Below are positions 52,581-61,248 of a stretch of DNA of 64,000 nucleotides, piece by piece. The DNA comes from Psychromonas sp. psych-6C06 (GTDB lineage: Bacteria; Pseudomonadota; Gammaproteobacteria; Enterobacterales; Psychromonadaceae): positions 186,001-250,000 of the forward strand of contig NZ_PIZM01000006.1 of assembly GCF_002835465.1 (NCBI RefSeq), in the 5' to 3' direction. The notes beneath the pieces are model-generated. The model ran no database searches, was not told where the DNA came from, and was given only the letters and a program-made list of their open reading frames with translations. Positions within the stretch are counted from its first letter, which is position 1, and each line of letters begins with the position of its first letter. The position numbers were made by a program, and so were the translations under genes.

Positions 52581-53318
52581 ATGTCACAAACGAAAAGCTT
52601 GATTATCGCTTTAAAAGCGCAATTAAAGGCACACGGAAAAACCTATCATGATGTTGCATTGCATCTAGGTCTGAGCCAAGCCTCTGTGAAGCGTATGTTC
52701 AGCGAAAATAATTTAAGTCTGTCGCGTTTAGAGTCAATTTGTAATTACATCGATCTACCTTTTACTGATCTTATTTTATCGATGAATACTGAAAGTAATA
52801 AAATCGCCAGCTTAACCTTAGAGCAAGAACAGGTAATTGCAGATGACCTTTTGTTATTGCTAGTGACTGTTTGTGTTATTAATGGCTTTACCTATCAAGA
52901 TCTATTACAGGAATACGAGTTATCAGAGCATGAATGTATTCAAAAATTGGCTAAACTCGACAAATTAAAGCTCATTGAGTTATTACCCGGTAATCGTTTT
53001 AAATTAAAGATTACACGTCATTTTGCCTGGTTGGCAGATGGACCTATCCAACGGTTTTTCTTAAATCGGGTTCAGAACGAGTTTTTTAACAGTCGCTTTA
53101 ATAAAGCGACTGAAAAGTTAATTGTTGTGAATGGTTTGTTATCGTTAACCAGTAATGGCGAAGTGCAAAAGTTGATGCAAAAACTCTGCAATGAGTTTGT
53201 CGAAAGTCGCCAAGAGGATAGTCCTTTACCACTATCAGAAAAACATGGCACCACCATGGTACTGGCTTTACGACAATGGAACTCTAGCTTGTTTAATGAA
53301 ATTCGCAAAAGCAGATAG
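52581..53318 (+). CDS. XRE-family (Cro/CI) transcriptional regulator
   Basis: A 245-residue protein with an N-terminal helix-turn-helix (about 5-60: KTYHDVALHLGLSQASVKRMFSENNLSLSRLESICNYIDL). A helical C-terminal domain of about 170 residues follows, with LEQEQVIADDLLLLLVTVCVINGFTYQDLLQEYEL; that domain could contain a second winged-helix-like fold or ligand pocket. The ATG at 52581 has AAGG at 6-base spacing; an upstream in-frame start at 52539 overlaps the palindrome. Its divergent arrangement suggests control of the lysophospholipid-repair operon and of itself. Confidence 0.85.
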   Translation: MSQTKSLIIALKAQLKAHGKTYHDVALHLGLSQASVKRMFSENNLSLSRLESICNYIDLPFTDLILSMNTESNKIASLTLEQEQVIADDLLLLLVTVCVINGFTYQDLLQEYELSEHECIQKLAKLDKLKLIELLPGNRFKLKITRHFAWLADGPIQRFFLNRVQNEFFNSRFNKATEKLIVVNGLLSLTSNGEVQKLMQKLCNEFVESRQEDSPLPLSEKHGTTMVLALRQWNSSLFNEIRKSR

Positions 53319-53540
53319 ATTCAAAGGAAGGGTTAAGCATATTGATGTAAACCGATTAAAGCGAAGAAGCGTTGTTGTCAAAAAAAGTTATTTACAATTC
53401 CTGTATTAGGTTGTTATCCTAGCTTCTGGGCTTGCAGGACGCCCACCTCGTGAAAGTTAATCCACCTGTTATGTAAGAAAACTTACTTACTCTATGAATA
53501 GGCCCCCCACGAGATAGGCCAACAGTTCGATGGAGTTTGT

Positions 53541-54026
53541 ATGCATAGTCGAAAAATACCTCATGGGTCAACACCCAAGAAACAACGAAAAACCAATGAT
53601 CAAATTGAAGCCCTACTGCGAGAAGCGCGAATATTACATCGTGTAGCCAAAGCAGGAACTATATCTCAAGCATTGCCCATTTTACGGCGATTAAAAGCGG
53701 CTGGCGCTGGTCATAATCAATCACTTTCAACGCTATTTAATCAACGTAATACACTACAACGAAAACATTTTTTAAGGGTCTTAGCGCTTGAAGCCGGGTA
53801 CCCAAGTTGGGAAAAATACAAACCCGCATTGTTAACAAAAGCACAGCAAACTTCATTTGATTTTGCGCATAATGGGAATGATATCGCGACGTTAAATTTG
53901 TGGTTTTCTTCGCATCAAGAAGCCCAAGAATATGCCAAATTACAGGGGGGTAGGGTTTTAAATTATGGCCAGCAAGCGGTTGTCATTGCTGATAACAGCA
54001 GTGAGGTATATGCCGATGAACGCTAA
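53541..54026 (+). CDS. Unrecognised 161-residue cytoplasmic protein
   Basis: I do not recognise a function. The N-terminal 60 residues are basic and helical (KIPHGSTPKKQRKTNDQ). A central LRVLALEAGYPSWEKYKPAL stretch resembles the LAxExGFxSWxxLK helix seen in several DUF and ankyrin-associated proteins. The last third, with LWFSSHQEAQEYAKLQGGRVLNYGQQAVVI, looks like a small alpha/beta domain. No signal peptide or membrane helix is seen. Its stop overlaps the start of the broken ABA4-like gene by 11 bases, so the two were once coupled. Confidence 0.65.
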   Translation: MHSRKIPHGSTPKKQRKTNDQIEALLREARILHRVAKAGTISQALPILRRLKAAGAGHNQSLSTLFNQRNTLQRKHFLRVLALEAGYPSWEKYKPALLTKAQQTSFDFAHNGNDIATLNLWFSSHQEAQEYAKLQGGRVLNYGQQAVVIADNSSEVYADER

Positions 54027-54727
54027 CCTTGCTTTTGAAATTGGCAGTAGTTTGGCCCTGTAAGGGTGGTTATGCTTAGGGTCTGTTGATCTTTGCCGTT
54101 TAAATTTTGTTCAACACAACGCGTTTTGAGCAAGGCAGACGGGATGTGGCTTAGTCATTCTAAGCGAATTTCGTCTAACACAGGGCAAAGCGTGTTGTGT
54201 TGAACCCGAAGGGCAACATTTGTTGACCATTTTTACTGCGTTTTCGCCTATTGATGTGGAATAACCACACGGCATAGGCTCAGCCTTGTATAAATAGCCA
54301 ACAAATTGTTGCAAAAATAAACTCGAAAGATCAACAGACCCTAGCGATAGGCTCGATAAATATAAACAAGAAGTCGATTGACTGGTTATTACTGATAGGT
54401 GGTCGAATAGTCCCGATAGCACTTTCTATATTGTATGTTGTTTTACTGATTATATTTTGGGGAAGTTCGCCAGACGGTGGTTTTTCTAGTCTCGAAAGCG
54501 TCGCTATTTTATTTGAATCCGAAGGTAATTTAGCTACAGGTTGGATACATTTCTTGGCTTTAGACTTACTGGTCGGGCGTTGGATGATTGATGATATCAA
54601 CCGCACAAACAAAGCGAAGTGGCGATTGATCCCCTGTTTGCCGCTGACCTTTTTTTATGGGCCAGCGGGTTTACTGCTGCATCTATTATTGAATGCCATC
54701 GTAAATCGCAAACAATCAAATGTGTAG
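54016..54727 (+). pseudogene. ABA4-like (DUF4281) membrane protein gene, interrupted by a miniature element
   Basis: Reading from ATG 54016 gives MNANLAFEIGSSLAL, then a TAA at 54061, then GWLCL, and then the miniature element begins at a TA (54077-54078). If the element and one TA copy are removed, the frame continues exactly from GWLCL into AIGSININKKSIDWLLL and on to GWIHFLALDLLVGRWMIDDINRT, LTFFYGPAGLLLHLLL and a stop at 54727. This is the layout of ABA4-like integral membrane proteins (about four helices). The element and the stop codon both disrupt it. A shortened product from an internal start (for example TTG 54431) would keep only about 98 residues. Confidence 0.8.
54077..54343 (+). 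mobile_element. Miniature inverted-repeat element, copy 4 (263 bp plus TA duplications)
   Basis: The element runs from GGGTCTGTTGATCTTTGCCG (54079) to AAAGATCAACAGACCC (ending 54341). Its terminal inverted repeat is about 17 bases and it is flanked by TA on both sides (54077-54078 and 54342-54343). It has an internal palindrome around TTCAACACAACGCG and CGTGTTGTGTTGAA. It codes for no transposase. TA duplication is typical of IS630/Tc1-mariner-type mobilisation. It sits inside the ABA4-like gene, which proves insertion. Confidence 0.88.
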
Positions 54728-54766
54728 ATTACTTTTAAGCATAATACTGTAAAAGGATAAAATACG

Positions 54767-55261
54767 ATGGCCAGATTAATGATGGTTTGTGGACCGACTG
54801 GAGTAGGAAAAACCACTTATTCGCTTGCGCTTTGTAAAGAAAGTGACGCAATACGATTCTCAATTGATCCTTGGATGCAAAACTTATTCTCTAAAGATAT
54901 TGTTACCTTGGATTATGATTGGATGATAGAGCGTGTTAATCGCTGTTACGCTCAAATTTGGGAGGTCAGTGAGCAAATTCTTTCCCTTGGTGGTGCGGTA
55001 GTGCTCGACCTTGGCTTCACCACAAAAGCACAGCGCCAGCATTTTGTTGACTTAGCCAAGGTATTAGGGGTAAATGCGGAAGTACATTATTTGCACGCAC
55101 CAACAGAAATACGTTGGCAACGTGTTAAAAAGCGCAATGCTGAGCAAGATCCTAGTGTCTTTGCTTTTGAAGTTACAAACGAAATGTTTGAATTTATGGA
55201 GCCTAGGTTTGAGATCCCAGATGAGCAAGAGCTTAAATATGGTTGTAAAGTGAGTACATAA
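54767..55261 (+). CDS. P-loop ATP-binding protein, kinase-like (AAA_33 type)
   Basis: A 164-residue protein with a Walker A loop CGPTGVGKTT at residues 8-17. A Walker-B-like VVLDLGF sits near residue 88, and an Arg-containing lid (RWQRVKKRNAEQD) lies at about 118-130. This is the compact fold of zeta-toxin/chloramphenicol-phosphotransferase-like and polynucleotide-kinase-like proteins that phosphorylate small molecules or nucleic acids. No antitoxin-like partner is adjacent. The substrate is unknown. It lies 40 bases downstream of the broken ABA4-like gene. Confidence 0.8.
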   Translation: MARLMMVCGPTGVGKTTYSLALCKESDAIRFSIDPWMQNLFSKDIVTLDYDWMIERVNRCYAQIWEVSEQILSLGGAVVLDLGFTTKAQRQHFVDLAKVLGVNAEVHYLHAPTEIRWQRVKKRNAEQDPSVFAFEVTNEMFEFMEPRFEIPDEQELKYGCKVST

Positions 55262-55302
55262 AATAGGCTAAGCAATACTATTTTGTACTTGTATTTAGGT
55301 CA

Positions 55303-55340
55303 TCATCTTACAAGTATTATTATTTGTAAGATGATTTTTA
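55303..55340 (+). terminator. Rho-independent terminator after the P-loop gene
   Basis: TCATCTTACAA (55303-55313) and TTGTAAGATGA (55324-55334) form an 11-bp stem with a 10-base loop, followed by TTTTTA. The rest of the 347-base gap to 55608 shows no gene and no operator that I recognise. Confidence 0.9.
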
Positions 55341-55608
55341 TCCATTTTATTGCCTGCTTAAGCTTAGTTTTGGCCTTATCGGCATAAATAAAAACGCCTC
55401 AATGTTGTCTCGCTAATGTTCCTTTAAAGGTATTGCGATTAAATCAATATTTAATCGAACAAGATCGATAAGCTAGATCCGTTAATAACAGATAGAGCGC
55501 AAATATCTCGCCACAAGGTAGCGTATTTTGCCACTTTATGACTTCCACTTTATTATTTTTTAATACCCCCCTATAAGTTCTCCTGTCTTAACTTAAAAGG
55601 AGTTCACC

Positions 55609-57651
55609 ATGAAGTATTTTAATTACAAGCTCATCGCCACACTGCTCATCCTCTTTGTCAGCCAAAGTAGTTTTGCTGCGGGCTTATTAAAAGCTAAAAA
55701 TGCAAACTATCAAGATCTGCAAATTAATACCCATGATGTGCATGTTATTGTCCAAGATGGCTATGTACGCACTGCCGTTGAGCAAACATTTTATAACCCT
55801 AATAACACGTCATTAGAGGCGTTATATACTTTTCCTGTACCTGAAGGGGCAGCAGTGGGGGAGTTTAGCTATTGGATAAACGGTCAAGAAGTGATCGCTG
55901 AAATAGTTGAGAAAGAGCAGGCTAAGCAGATCTATCAGCAACAAAAGCAGGCAGGGCAAGAGGTTGCGTTAGTGGAGCAAAATAAACAGCAAGCATTCGC
56001 CATTAAAGTCTACCCGGTTCCCGCGCAAGATGAAGTGAAAATTCGCCTGGTCTATTTACAACAAGCGACCATTGATACCGGGTTAGGGCGATATGTTTAC
56101 CCGCTAGAAGAGGGCGGTGTTGATCAAGCTGCACAGGATTTTTGGACACGTAATGAGAGTGTTAAACAACGATTCTCTTTTACAATGGATATTCGTTCTA
56201 GCTATCCACTTGATGGTATACGTTTGCCTGCACATGCAAACGCGGTTATTACAGAGCAAGATACACATCAATGGCAAGTTCGTTTAACCAATAGCGAACA
56301 AGCGCTAGCTGATGAGCAAAACAACGAAGAAAAAGCAACAACGAATGATATTAACAATGCGCTAAAACTTGATACAGATATTCTTGTATATTGGCGCCAC
56401 CAGCGCGATCTACCCGGACGTGTTGATTTAATTACCTACCGAGAGCCGGGAAAAAAACAGGGTACTTTTAAGCTTACTTTAACGCCTGGAGATGATTTAG
56501 CTTTGAATCAAGGGCAGAGAGATTGGATCTTTGTGCTAGATAAGTCAGGTTCTATGGCGGGTAAATATGAATCATTGTTAGAGGGAGTGCGCCAAGCGCT
56601 TGATAAGCTACCAAGCGAAGATCGCTATCGAATTATTACCTTTAATAATCAGGCCGACGATATCACTTCAGGTTACCAAACTGTCAGTAAAGAAAATGTA
56701 CAACAAAGTTTGAATAAGCTACTTAGCGATGGTGTAAATGGTGGAACAAATCTTTATGCAGGCATAAAAACAGCGCTTTCTTCATTAGATAGTGATCGTG
56801 CTAGTGCACTGATTTTAGTCAGTGATGGCGTCGCTAATGTCGGTGTTGTAGAGCGAAAAAAATTCTTAAATTTATTAGATAAAAAAGATGTGCGCTTATA
56901 TTCATTTATCATGGGCAACAGTGCTAACCGAGCTTTGTTAGAGGGAATGAGTAACGTTTCAAATGGTTTTTATGCAAGTATCTCTAATGCTGATGATTTG
57001 ATGGGACAAGTAATGTTAGCCACAAGCAAAATGACTCATCAAGCGATGCGTGATATTCAATTTAATATTGATGGAGTTAAGGCGACTGATCTTAGTCATA
57101 ACCATCTCAATACGTTATACCGTGGTCAGCAACTTACATTTTTTGGCCACTACTATGGAGAAGGTTCTGCCAATATTGAATTAACTGCAAAAGTGAATGG
57201 AAAAAATGTCAGCTACCAAACAACAATAAAGTTTGATAAAGCATCCACTGCACATCCTGAATTAGAGCGTTTATGGGCATTTAGTAAAATTAAGCAATTA
57301 CAAGCAGAGAAAAATTATCTCGGTGAAGGTAATGCCGATAGTGAGCAGGCGATTCGCGATATTGCCCTACAATATGGTTTAGTGACTGAATATACTTCTC
57401 TCATCGTCGTCGAAGATGCTGTTTTTGAGCAGTTCGCGATTGAGCGTAGCAACAAAAAACGTGTTGAGAAAGAGCGTGTCGCGCAACAACAGAAACAGAA
57501 ACAAGCGGTACAAAGTAACCGCGTCGATAAAGAAAAACCAATGTTTAATAGTCCTAGCCCTAATCTGGGAGGAGGAACAATGAACCTGCTGTGGTTATTA
57601 CTATTGGTATTTGCTGGTGGAATAAAATTGCTACTTAGGAAAGGTAAGTAA
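55609..57651 (+). CDS. VIT and vWA domain protein (inter-alpha-trypsin-inhibitor heavy-chain-like), surface-anchored
   Basis: A 680-residue exported protein: signal peptide (cleavage near SSFA-AG), VIT domain (about 30-150, VRTAVEQTFYNPNNTSLEALYTFPVPEGAAVGEF) and a von Willebrand A domain (about 305-475) with an intact MIDAS (DKSGSM, GGTNLYAG, VSDGVAN). A C-terminal domain of about 150 residues follows. The end has NLGGG, a hydrophobic helix MNLLWLLLLVFAGGIKLLL and RKGK, resembling a GlyGly-CTERM/rhombosortase-type anchor. It is related to the marine proteobacterial VIT-vWA proteins, some of which are sortase substrates; no sortase gene is nearby. It has its own terminator. Adhesion or metal-dependent ligand binding is likely, but the ligand is unknown. 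Confidence 0.87.
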   Translation: MKYFNYKLIATLLILFVSQSSFAAGLLKAKNANYQDLQINTHDVHVIVQDGYVRTAVEQTFYNPNNTSLEALYTFPVPEGAAVGEFSYWINGQEVIAEIVEKEQAKQIYQQQKQAGQEVALVEQNKQQAFAIKVYPVPAQDEVKIRLVYLQQATIDTGLGRYVYPLEEGGVDQAAQDFWTRNESVKQRFSFTMDIRSSYPLDGIRLPAHANAVITEQDTHQWQVRLTNSEQALADEQNNEEKATTNDINNALKLDTDILVYWRHQRDLPGRVDLITYREPGKKQGTFKLTLTPGDDLALNQGQRDWIFVLDKSGSMAGKYESLLEGVRQALDKLPSEDRYRIITFNNQADDITSGYQTVSKENVQQSLNKLLSDGVNGGTNLYAGIKTALSSLDSDRASALILVSDGVANVGVVERKKFLNLLDKKDVRLYSFIMGNSANRALLEGMSNVSNGFYASISNADDLMGQVMLATSKMTHQAMRDIQFNIDGVKATDLSHNHLNTLYRGQQLTFFGHYYGEGSANIELTAKVNGKNVSYQTTIKFDKASTAHPELERLWAFSKIKQLQAEKNYLGEGNADSEQAIRDIALQYGLVTEYTSLIVVEDAVFEQFAIERSNKKRVEKERVAQQQKQKQAVQSNRVDKEKPMFNSPSPNLGGGTMNLLWLLLLVFAGGIKLLLRKGK

Positions 57652-57663
57652 GCTTAAAGGATT

Positions 57664-57700
57664 ATTTGTACAAGGTATTAATATCTTGTACAAATTTTTA
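57664..57700 (+). terminator. Rho-independent terminator of the VIT/vWA gene
   Basis: ATTTGTACAAG (57664-57674) and CTTGTACAAAT (57685-57695) form a perfect 11-bp stem with a 10-base loop, followed by TTTTA. It lies between convergent genes and may serve both. Confidence 0.87.
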
Positions 57701-57711
57701 TTGTTTGAAAG

Positions 57712-58491
57712 TTATCGACTCGAAATTAAATCAATACTATTCAGAAATAACCTCGGGTTAGCAATTTTATTGAGCATCGCTGTCGTTGGTAGGCAATCAG
57801 CGTCGACATAATCAGCATAATCTGAAACACAATCAAAGACTAAAATGTCCAGCGCCAATCTGTCTAAACCATATAAACCACGGTGGATCATATCAGCGGA
57901 AAAAACCAATACATCCCCTGCCTCTAAAGGAATTTTTTCACTATTAGGAAGCGCTTCATTGCTGTCTCTTCCGTTGAGTTCATGGCGGACGTTCAGTTCT
58001 TCATCGTTATCCCAGCGAAGATGTGTACCGGGAATAAGTTCCATGCCTAATTCAACAAATAAAGGCACGCGCAGGTGCACAACCTGTGTCTCTTCAATCA
58101 CTTTCCTTTGATCAGCAATCTCATAATCGTATTGGCAATCTCGATGCCAAAAATCCTGTTGTTGCGGGTTAACCGGATTAAAAAACAGTTGCGTATTCAT
58201 GAATGCAGGCTTGTTAACGATCACTGAATCAATCACCTGCATCATTTTTTCTGCGCTGATAAAGTTAAACAGTGTTAAGCGTTGTGTTTCACTCAAATAT
58301 TGTGTGCCGGTGATCAGTGAAGAGTTAAAGGCTTCCTCCTGGTAAAACTGGGCGTTATCTTGCTTCCACAATTCATGAAAACTTAAAATCACCGCTCTGA
58401 GTGATGCCATCTCGTCCGTTGTAAAATAGTTGCGCAGTACAAAATAGCCCTGCTCTTCATATTGCTGTTGTAGGTGATGGAGATTACTCAT
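57712..58491 (-). CDS. Phytanoyl-CoA dioxygenase (PhyH) family Fe(II)/2-oxoglutarate oxygenase
   Basis: A 259-residue cytoplasmic oxygenase. The iron-binding facial triad is visible as His116-x-Asp118 (FWHRDCQYD) and His203 (ADMIHRGLYGLDR), with Arg211 placed for 2-oxoglutarate binding. The N-terminal YEEQGYFVLRNYFTTDEM is the typical PhyH start. The ATG at 58491 gives the usual length; an in-frame start at 58581 would add 30 atypical residues. No pathway partner is adjacent, so the substrate (a lipid, an amino acid or a small alcohol) cannot be inferred. Confidence 0.82.
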   Translation of the reverse strand: MSNLHHLQQQYEEQGYFVLRNYFTTDEMASLRAVILSFHELWKQDNAQFYQEEAFNSSLITGTQYLSETQRLTLFNFISAEKMMQVIDSVIVNKPAFMNTQLFFNPVNPQQQDFWHRDCQYDYEIADQRKVIEETQVVHLRVPLFVELGMELIPGTHLRWDNDEELNVRHELNGRDSNEALPNSEKIPLEAGDVLVFSADMIHRGLYGLDRLALDILVFDCVSDYADYVDADCLPTTAMLNKIANPRLFLNSIDLISSR

Positions 58492-58721
58492 TAACTCGTT
58501 GTGCCTTATATTAATCGTCGCGCCTATTACCTTGTTTATTATCCTTATATCAATGCTCTCTATCAAACACAGTTGATACATTTATGCATAAATATCATTC
58601 GTAAATCAAAGTATCTAAGTAACAACTTTGTCAGTAAGGTGTTTGCACTTACGTAAATGATTAATTTATCAGGATGTATCTCTGATAAATGTTTGAATAA
58701 CTCCTTGGTTATGGAAAGTAG

Positions 58722-60827
58722 ATGAAATTATTCCCTTTAACACTAAAGAATTTTAGTAACGCTTCGCTTGGCTTTATTTGTTGTTTATTAGTCGCTTGTG
58801 GTGGCTCAGATAGTTCTTCAGCTAAAGATCTGATCTTAAAGGAACCAAGTAATCAAATTACTCATGCCTATTTTCTGGATCAAGATGCAATGGCTGACAA
58901 AATCTCTGGCAAAGTGGTGATTCAAATTACTGATCTGTCCGACAATGAGGCCTCTCAAGCAGAGTCAATTTGGGCCTATTGGGCAGACTCAGAGGGGAAT
59001 AAAGTCGGTGATGTGTGGTTAAAAACAGATAAGGCATCAATTTATGATTTGCAAATACCAGCTACGACAATACCTGAAAATATTTCAGCATTACTTTTAT
59101 ACCCAACAAATAGTGTTGGGCAGGCGAATAAAGGCAAACTTATAAAATTTCGTGACTTTACTGGTAATGCTCTGTTGTCGGGTTTAGGAGGTAATGAGAA
59201 AAACAGATGGGAATATGGTTTACAGCGACCTAAGATTGCGATCAAGCGTCTTAGCGATGGCTTATGTATTTTTGATAACGGCTTAATCAGTGTCACTAAT
59301 ATGCATAACAACAAAGATATGAACAATCACCTCAGTGCATTAACAGCAAATCAAATTGATGATAAAGCATTTCCTGCCGAGTCCTTTTTATGTGATGAAC
59401 ACCCCGTGTATAACAATGATTCTATTAGCGATGATGTAGGGGTTTGGACCTATTCAGCTGTCAATGATGCTATGTTTTACGGCACGTTAGCTTATAACAC
59501 CGCAGTAAAATATTTGGGTGAACCACCTTGGGATGAGAAGGTGCGTTTACGTGTACATTATAATCATTTATATGATGATAATGCATTTTGGGATGGCGCT
59601 TATGTTAACTTTGGAGATGCCTATTATCAGTTTTACTCTACAGTATCGTTAGACATTGTTGCCCATGAAATTGCACATGGTGTGCTAAGTCGTATTTCAC
59701 CCCTAAATATTTTTCAATCAGAGCTGAGCCCCGATGCGCGAACTGTGCATGAGGCTTTTGCGGATATCAGCGGAGTAATGGCAAAATATGAGTTTACCGG
59801 TAGCAATGATAATTGGATACACGGTGAAGCAAGCCATGGCCCAACTCGTCAATTAAACCAGATTCAAACAGAAGTTAATGCGGTTGCTAGTTATTTAGAT
59901 TATGACGATGCACAATCAAACTATTATTTACGCATAGGGTTAATAACTTACCCATTCTATTTGCTATCAAAAGAGTGGGGGTTAGAGCAGGCATATGGTG
60001 TTTATATTAATGCAGCTAAATCTTGTTGGCCAACTACAGTAACACTGCCACAAGCTGCGCAATGTATTAAGCAACAGGCTGGCCATGCTGGTTTATCGCA
60101 ACAGGCGGTGGTTAACGCCTTTAAATCGGTGAAAATTAAGCTCTTTGAAGAGGGCGTGTTGAGCCATTTTAGCGCAGAACAATTTAAGCTTCGTGTTGAA
60201 TTTAAAGATACCAGTCAAACCAGTCACCAAGTGACGCAGTGGCATTGGGATTTTGGAGATGGCCAAGTGTCTGATCAGCAAAACCCTGAACATACCTATA
60301 CGCAAGCTGGTACTTATCAGGTTAGCTTATCGGTGACAGACCCATCACAACCACAGGCGTATGCTCAAGATAGTTTTCAGCGCACGCTGACTATCAGCGA
60401 TCAATACTGTGCCATAAATTCGATGCCTGCAGATAACCAAATTACTGCTGTGACGATTAATGGTATAGATATGGATTATTTTGCTAACGAGTCCGATTAT
60501 ACAAATACGCTGGTAGATGTTAGTGAAGATAAAAGCTTACTCATTGATATCAAGGGAGATACTAATTCAACCTTAACAGCAATCACTTGGAAGGTTTGGC
60601 TGGATCTTAACGATAATGGAATTTTTGGTGATCATCCTGAAGAGCTTCTTATCAATGAAACCACTGAAGCATCGCAACCTTATCAACTAAGCAAACTGCT
60701 TAATCTATCCTCATTAGCAAACGATCAAACACCTAAATATATGCGCATATCTGGCGAATATAGTGCTATTACTTCGCCTTGCTTTTCGACTCTTGGTGAA
60801 GCGTTGGATTTAAGAATAAATTGGTAA
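58722..60827 (+). CDS. M4-like (gluzincin) metallopeptidase lipoprotein with PKD and GEVED-like domains
   Basis: A 701-residue lipoprotein (lipobox LVAC, Cys26). A thermolysin-type catalytic region contains the zinc motif HEIAH (His315, Glu316, His319) and the third ligand Glu344 in VHEAFADISG. Beyond this, the position that normally carries the acid/base His (HxNSG) appears to read NYYLRIGLITYPFYLLS, with no His. A PKD domain follows (about 485-555, WHWDFGDGQVSDQQNPEHTY), then a C-terminal GEVED-like domain (about 565-701, VWLDLNDNGIFG). It is probably a surface or secreted protease, although the missing His raises doubt about normal activity. Confidence 0.8.
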   Translation: MKLFPLTLKNFSNASLGFICCLLVACGGSDSSSAKDLILKEPSNQITHAYFLDQDAMADKISGKVVIQITDLSDNEASQAESIWAYWADSEGNKVGDVWLKTDKASIYDLQIPATTIPENISALLLYPTNSVGQANKGKLIKFRDFTGNALLSGLGGNEKNRWEYGLQRPKIAIKRLSDGLCIFDNGLISVTNMHNNKDMNNHLSALTANQIDDKAFPAESFLCDEHPVYNNDSISDDVGVWTYSAVNDAMFYGTLAYNTAVKYLGEPPWDEKVRLRVHYNHLYDDNAFWDGAYVNFGDAYYQFYSTVSLDIVAHEIAHGVLSRISPLNIFQSELSPDARTVHEAFADISGVMAKYEFTGSNDNWIHGEASHGPTRQLNQIQTEVNAVASYLDYDDAQSNYYLRIGLITYPFYLLSKEWGLEQAYGVYINAAKSCWPTTVTLPQAAQCIKQQAGHAGLSQQAVVNAFKSVKIKLFEEGVLSHFSAEQFKLRVEFKDTSQTSHQVTQWHWDFGDGQVSDQQNPEHTYTQAGTYQVSLSVTDPSQPQAYAQDSFQRTLTISDQYCAINSMPADNQITAVTINGIDMDYFANESDYTNTLVDVSEDKSLLIDIKGDTNSTLTAITWKVWLDLNDNGIFGDHPEELLINETTEASQPYQLSKLLNLSSLANDQTPKYMRISGEYSAITSPCFSTLGEALDLRINW

Positions 60828-60848
60828 TTGAATAAAAGGAAACTAGAA

Positions 60849-61202
60849 ATGAAAATGAATTATTTTGTATTTGGCACCAACAATATGAACGCCGCAGTTG
60901 AGTTTTATGATCTTATTTTTAAAGGAGGTGAGATGACAAAGCTAAACAATGAAGGCCGAATGACGCTATGGGCCGGGACTGATTTTTTCTTTGCGCTCGC
61001 TGAACCCTTTGATGGCAAACAAGCTACTGCCGGCAATGGCACTATGGTTGGTTTTAATGTTTCAGCATCGGAAGTGAAACGTTTGCATCAGCTTGCATTA
61101 AGTATTGGGGGGACTGATGAAGGAAAACCCAGTATCCGTTCAGATAGGTTCTCCGCTTATGTGCGAGATTTAGATGGTAATAAAATCTGCTTTTTTGAAT
61201 AA
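60849..61202 (+). CDS. VOC (glyoxalase/bleomycin-resistance) family protein
   Basis: A 117-residue single-module VOC protein of the PhnB/YdfO-like type: NYFVFGTNNMNAAVEFYDLIF at the start, then GTMVGFNVSASEVKRLHQLA and the C-terminal SAYVRDLDGNKICFF, whose pattern matches VOC proteins that bind a metal or small ligand. The start at 60849 has AAAAGGAAA upstream; a TTG at 60828, directly after the preceding stop, is in frame but lacks such a site. It lies close behind the protease gene, ends at a convergent terminator, and has unknown function. Confidence 0.82.
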   Translation: MKMNYFVFGTNNMNAAVEFYDLIFKGGEMTKLNNEGRMTLWAGTDFFFALAEPFDGKQATAGNGTMVGFNVSASEVKRLHQLALSIGGTDEGKPSIRSDRFSAYVRDLDGNKICFFE

Positions 61203-61207
61203 TGATA

Positions 61208-61241
61208 TCAGCCACTAAATACATCGAACTTGAGTGGCTGA
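61208..61241. terminator. Bidirectional terminator between the VOC and LysR genes
   Basis: TCAGCCACT (61208-61216) and AGTGGCTGA (61233-61241) form a 9-bp stem with a 16-base loop. On the plus strand a TTATTTTT stretch follows within 10 bases. It separates convergent genes. Confidence 0.75.
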
Positions 61242-61248
61242 ATTGCTC

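Noticed and set aside
54111-54422. Minus-strand reading frame of 103 codons across the miniature element
   Set aside because: It lies almost wholly inside a non-coding repeat and reads across the broken ABA4-like gene. It has no family features.
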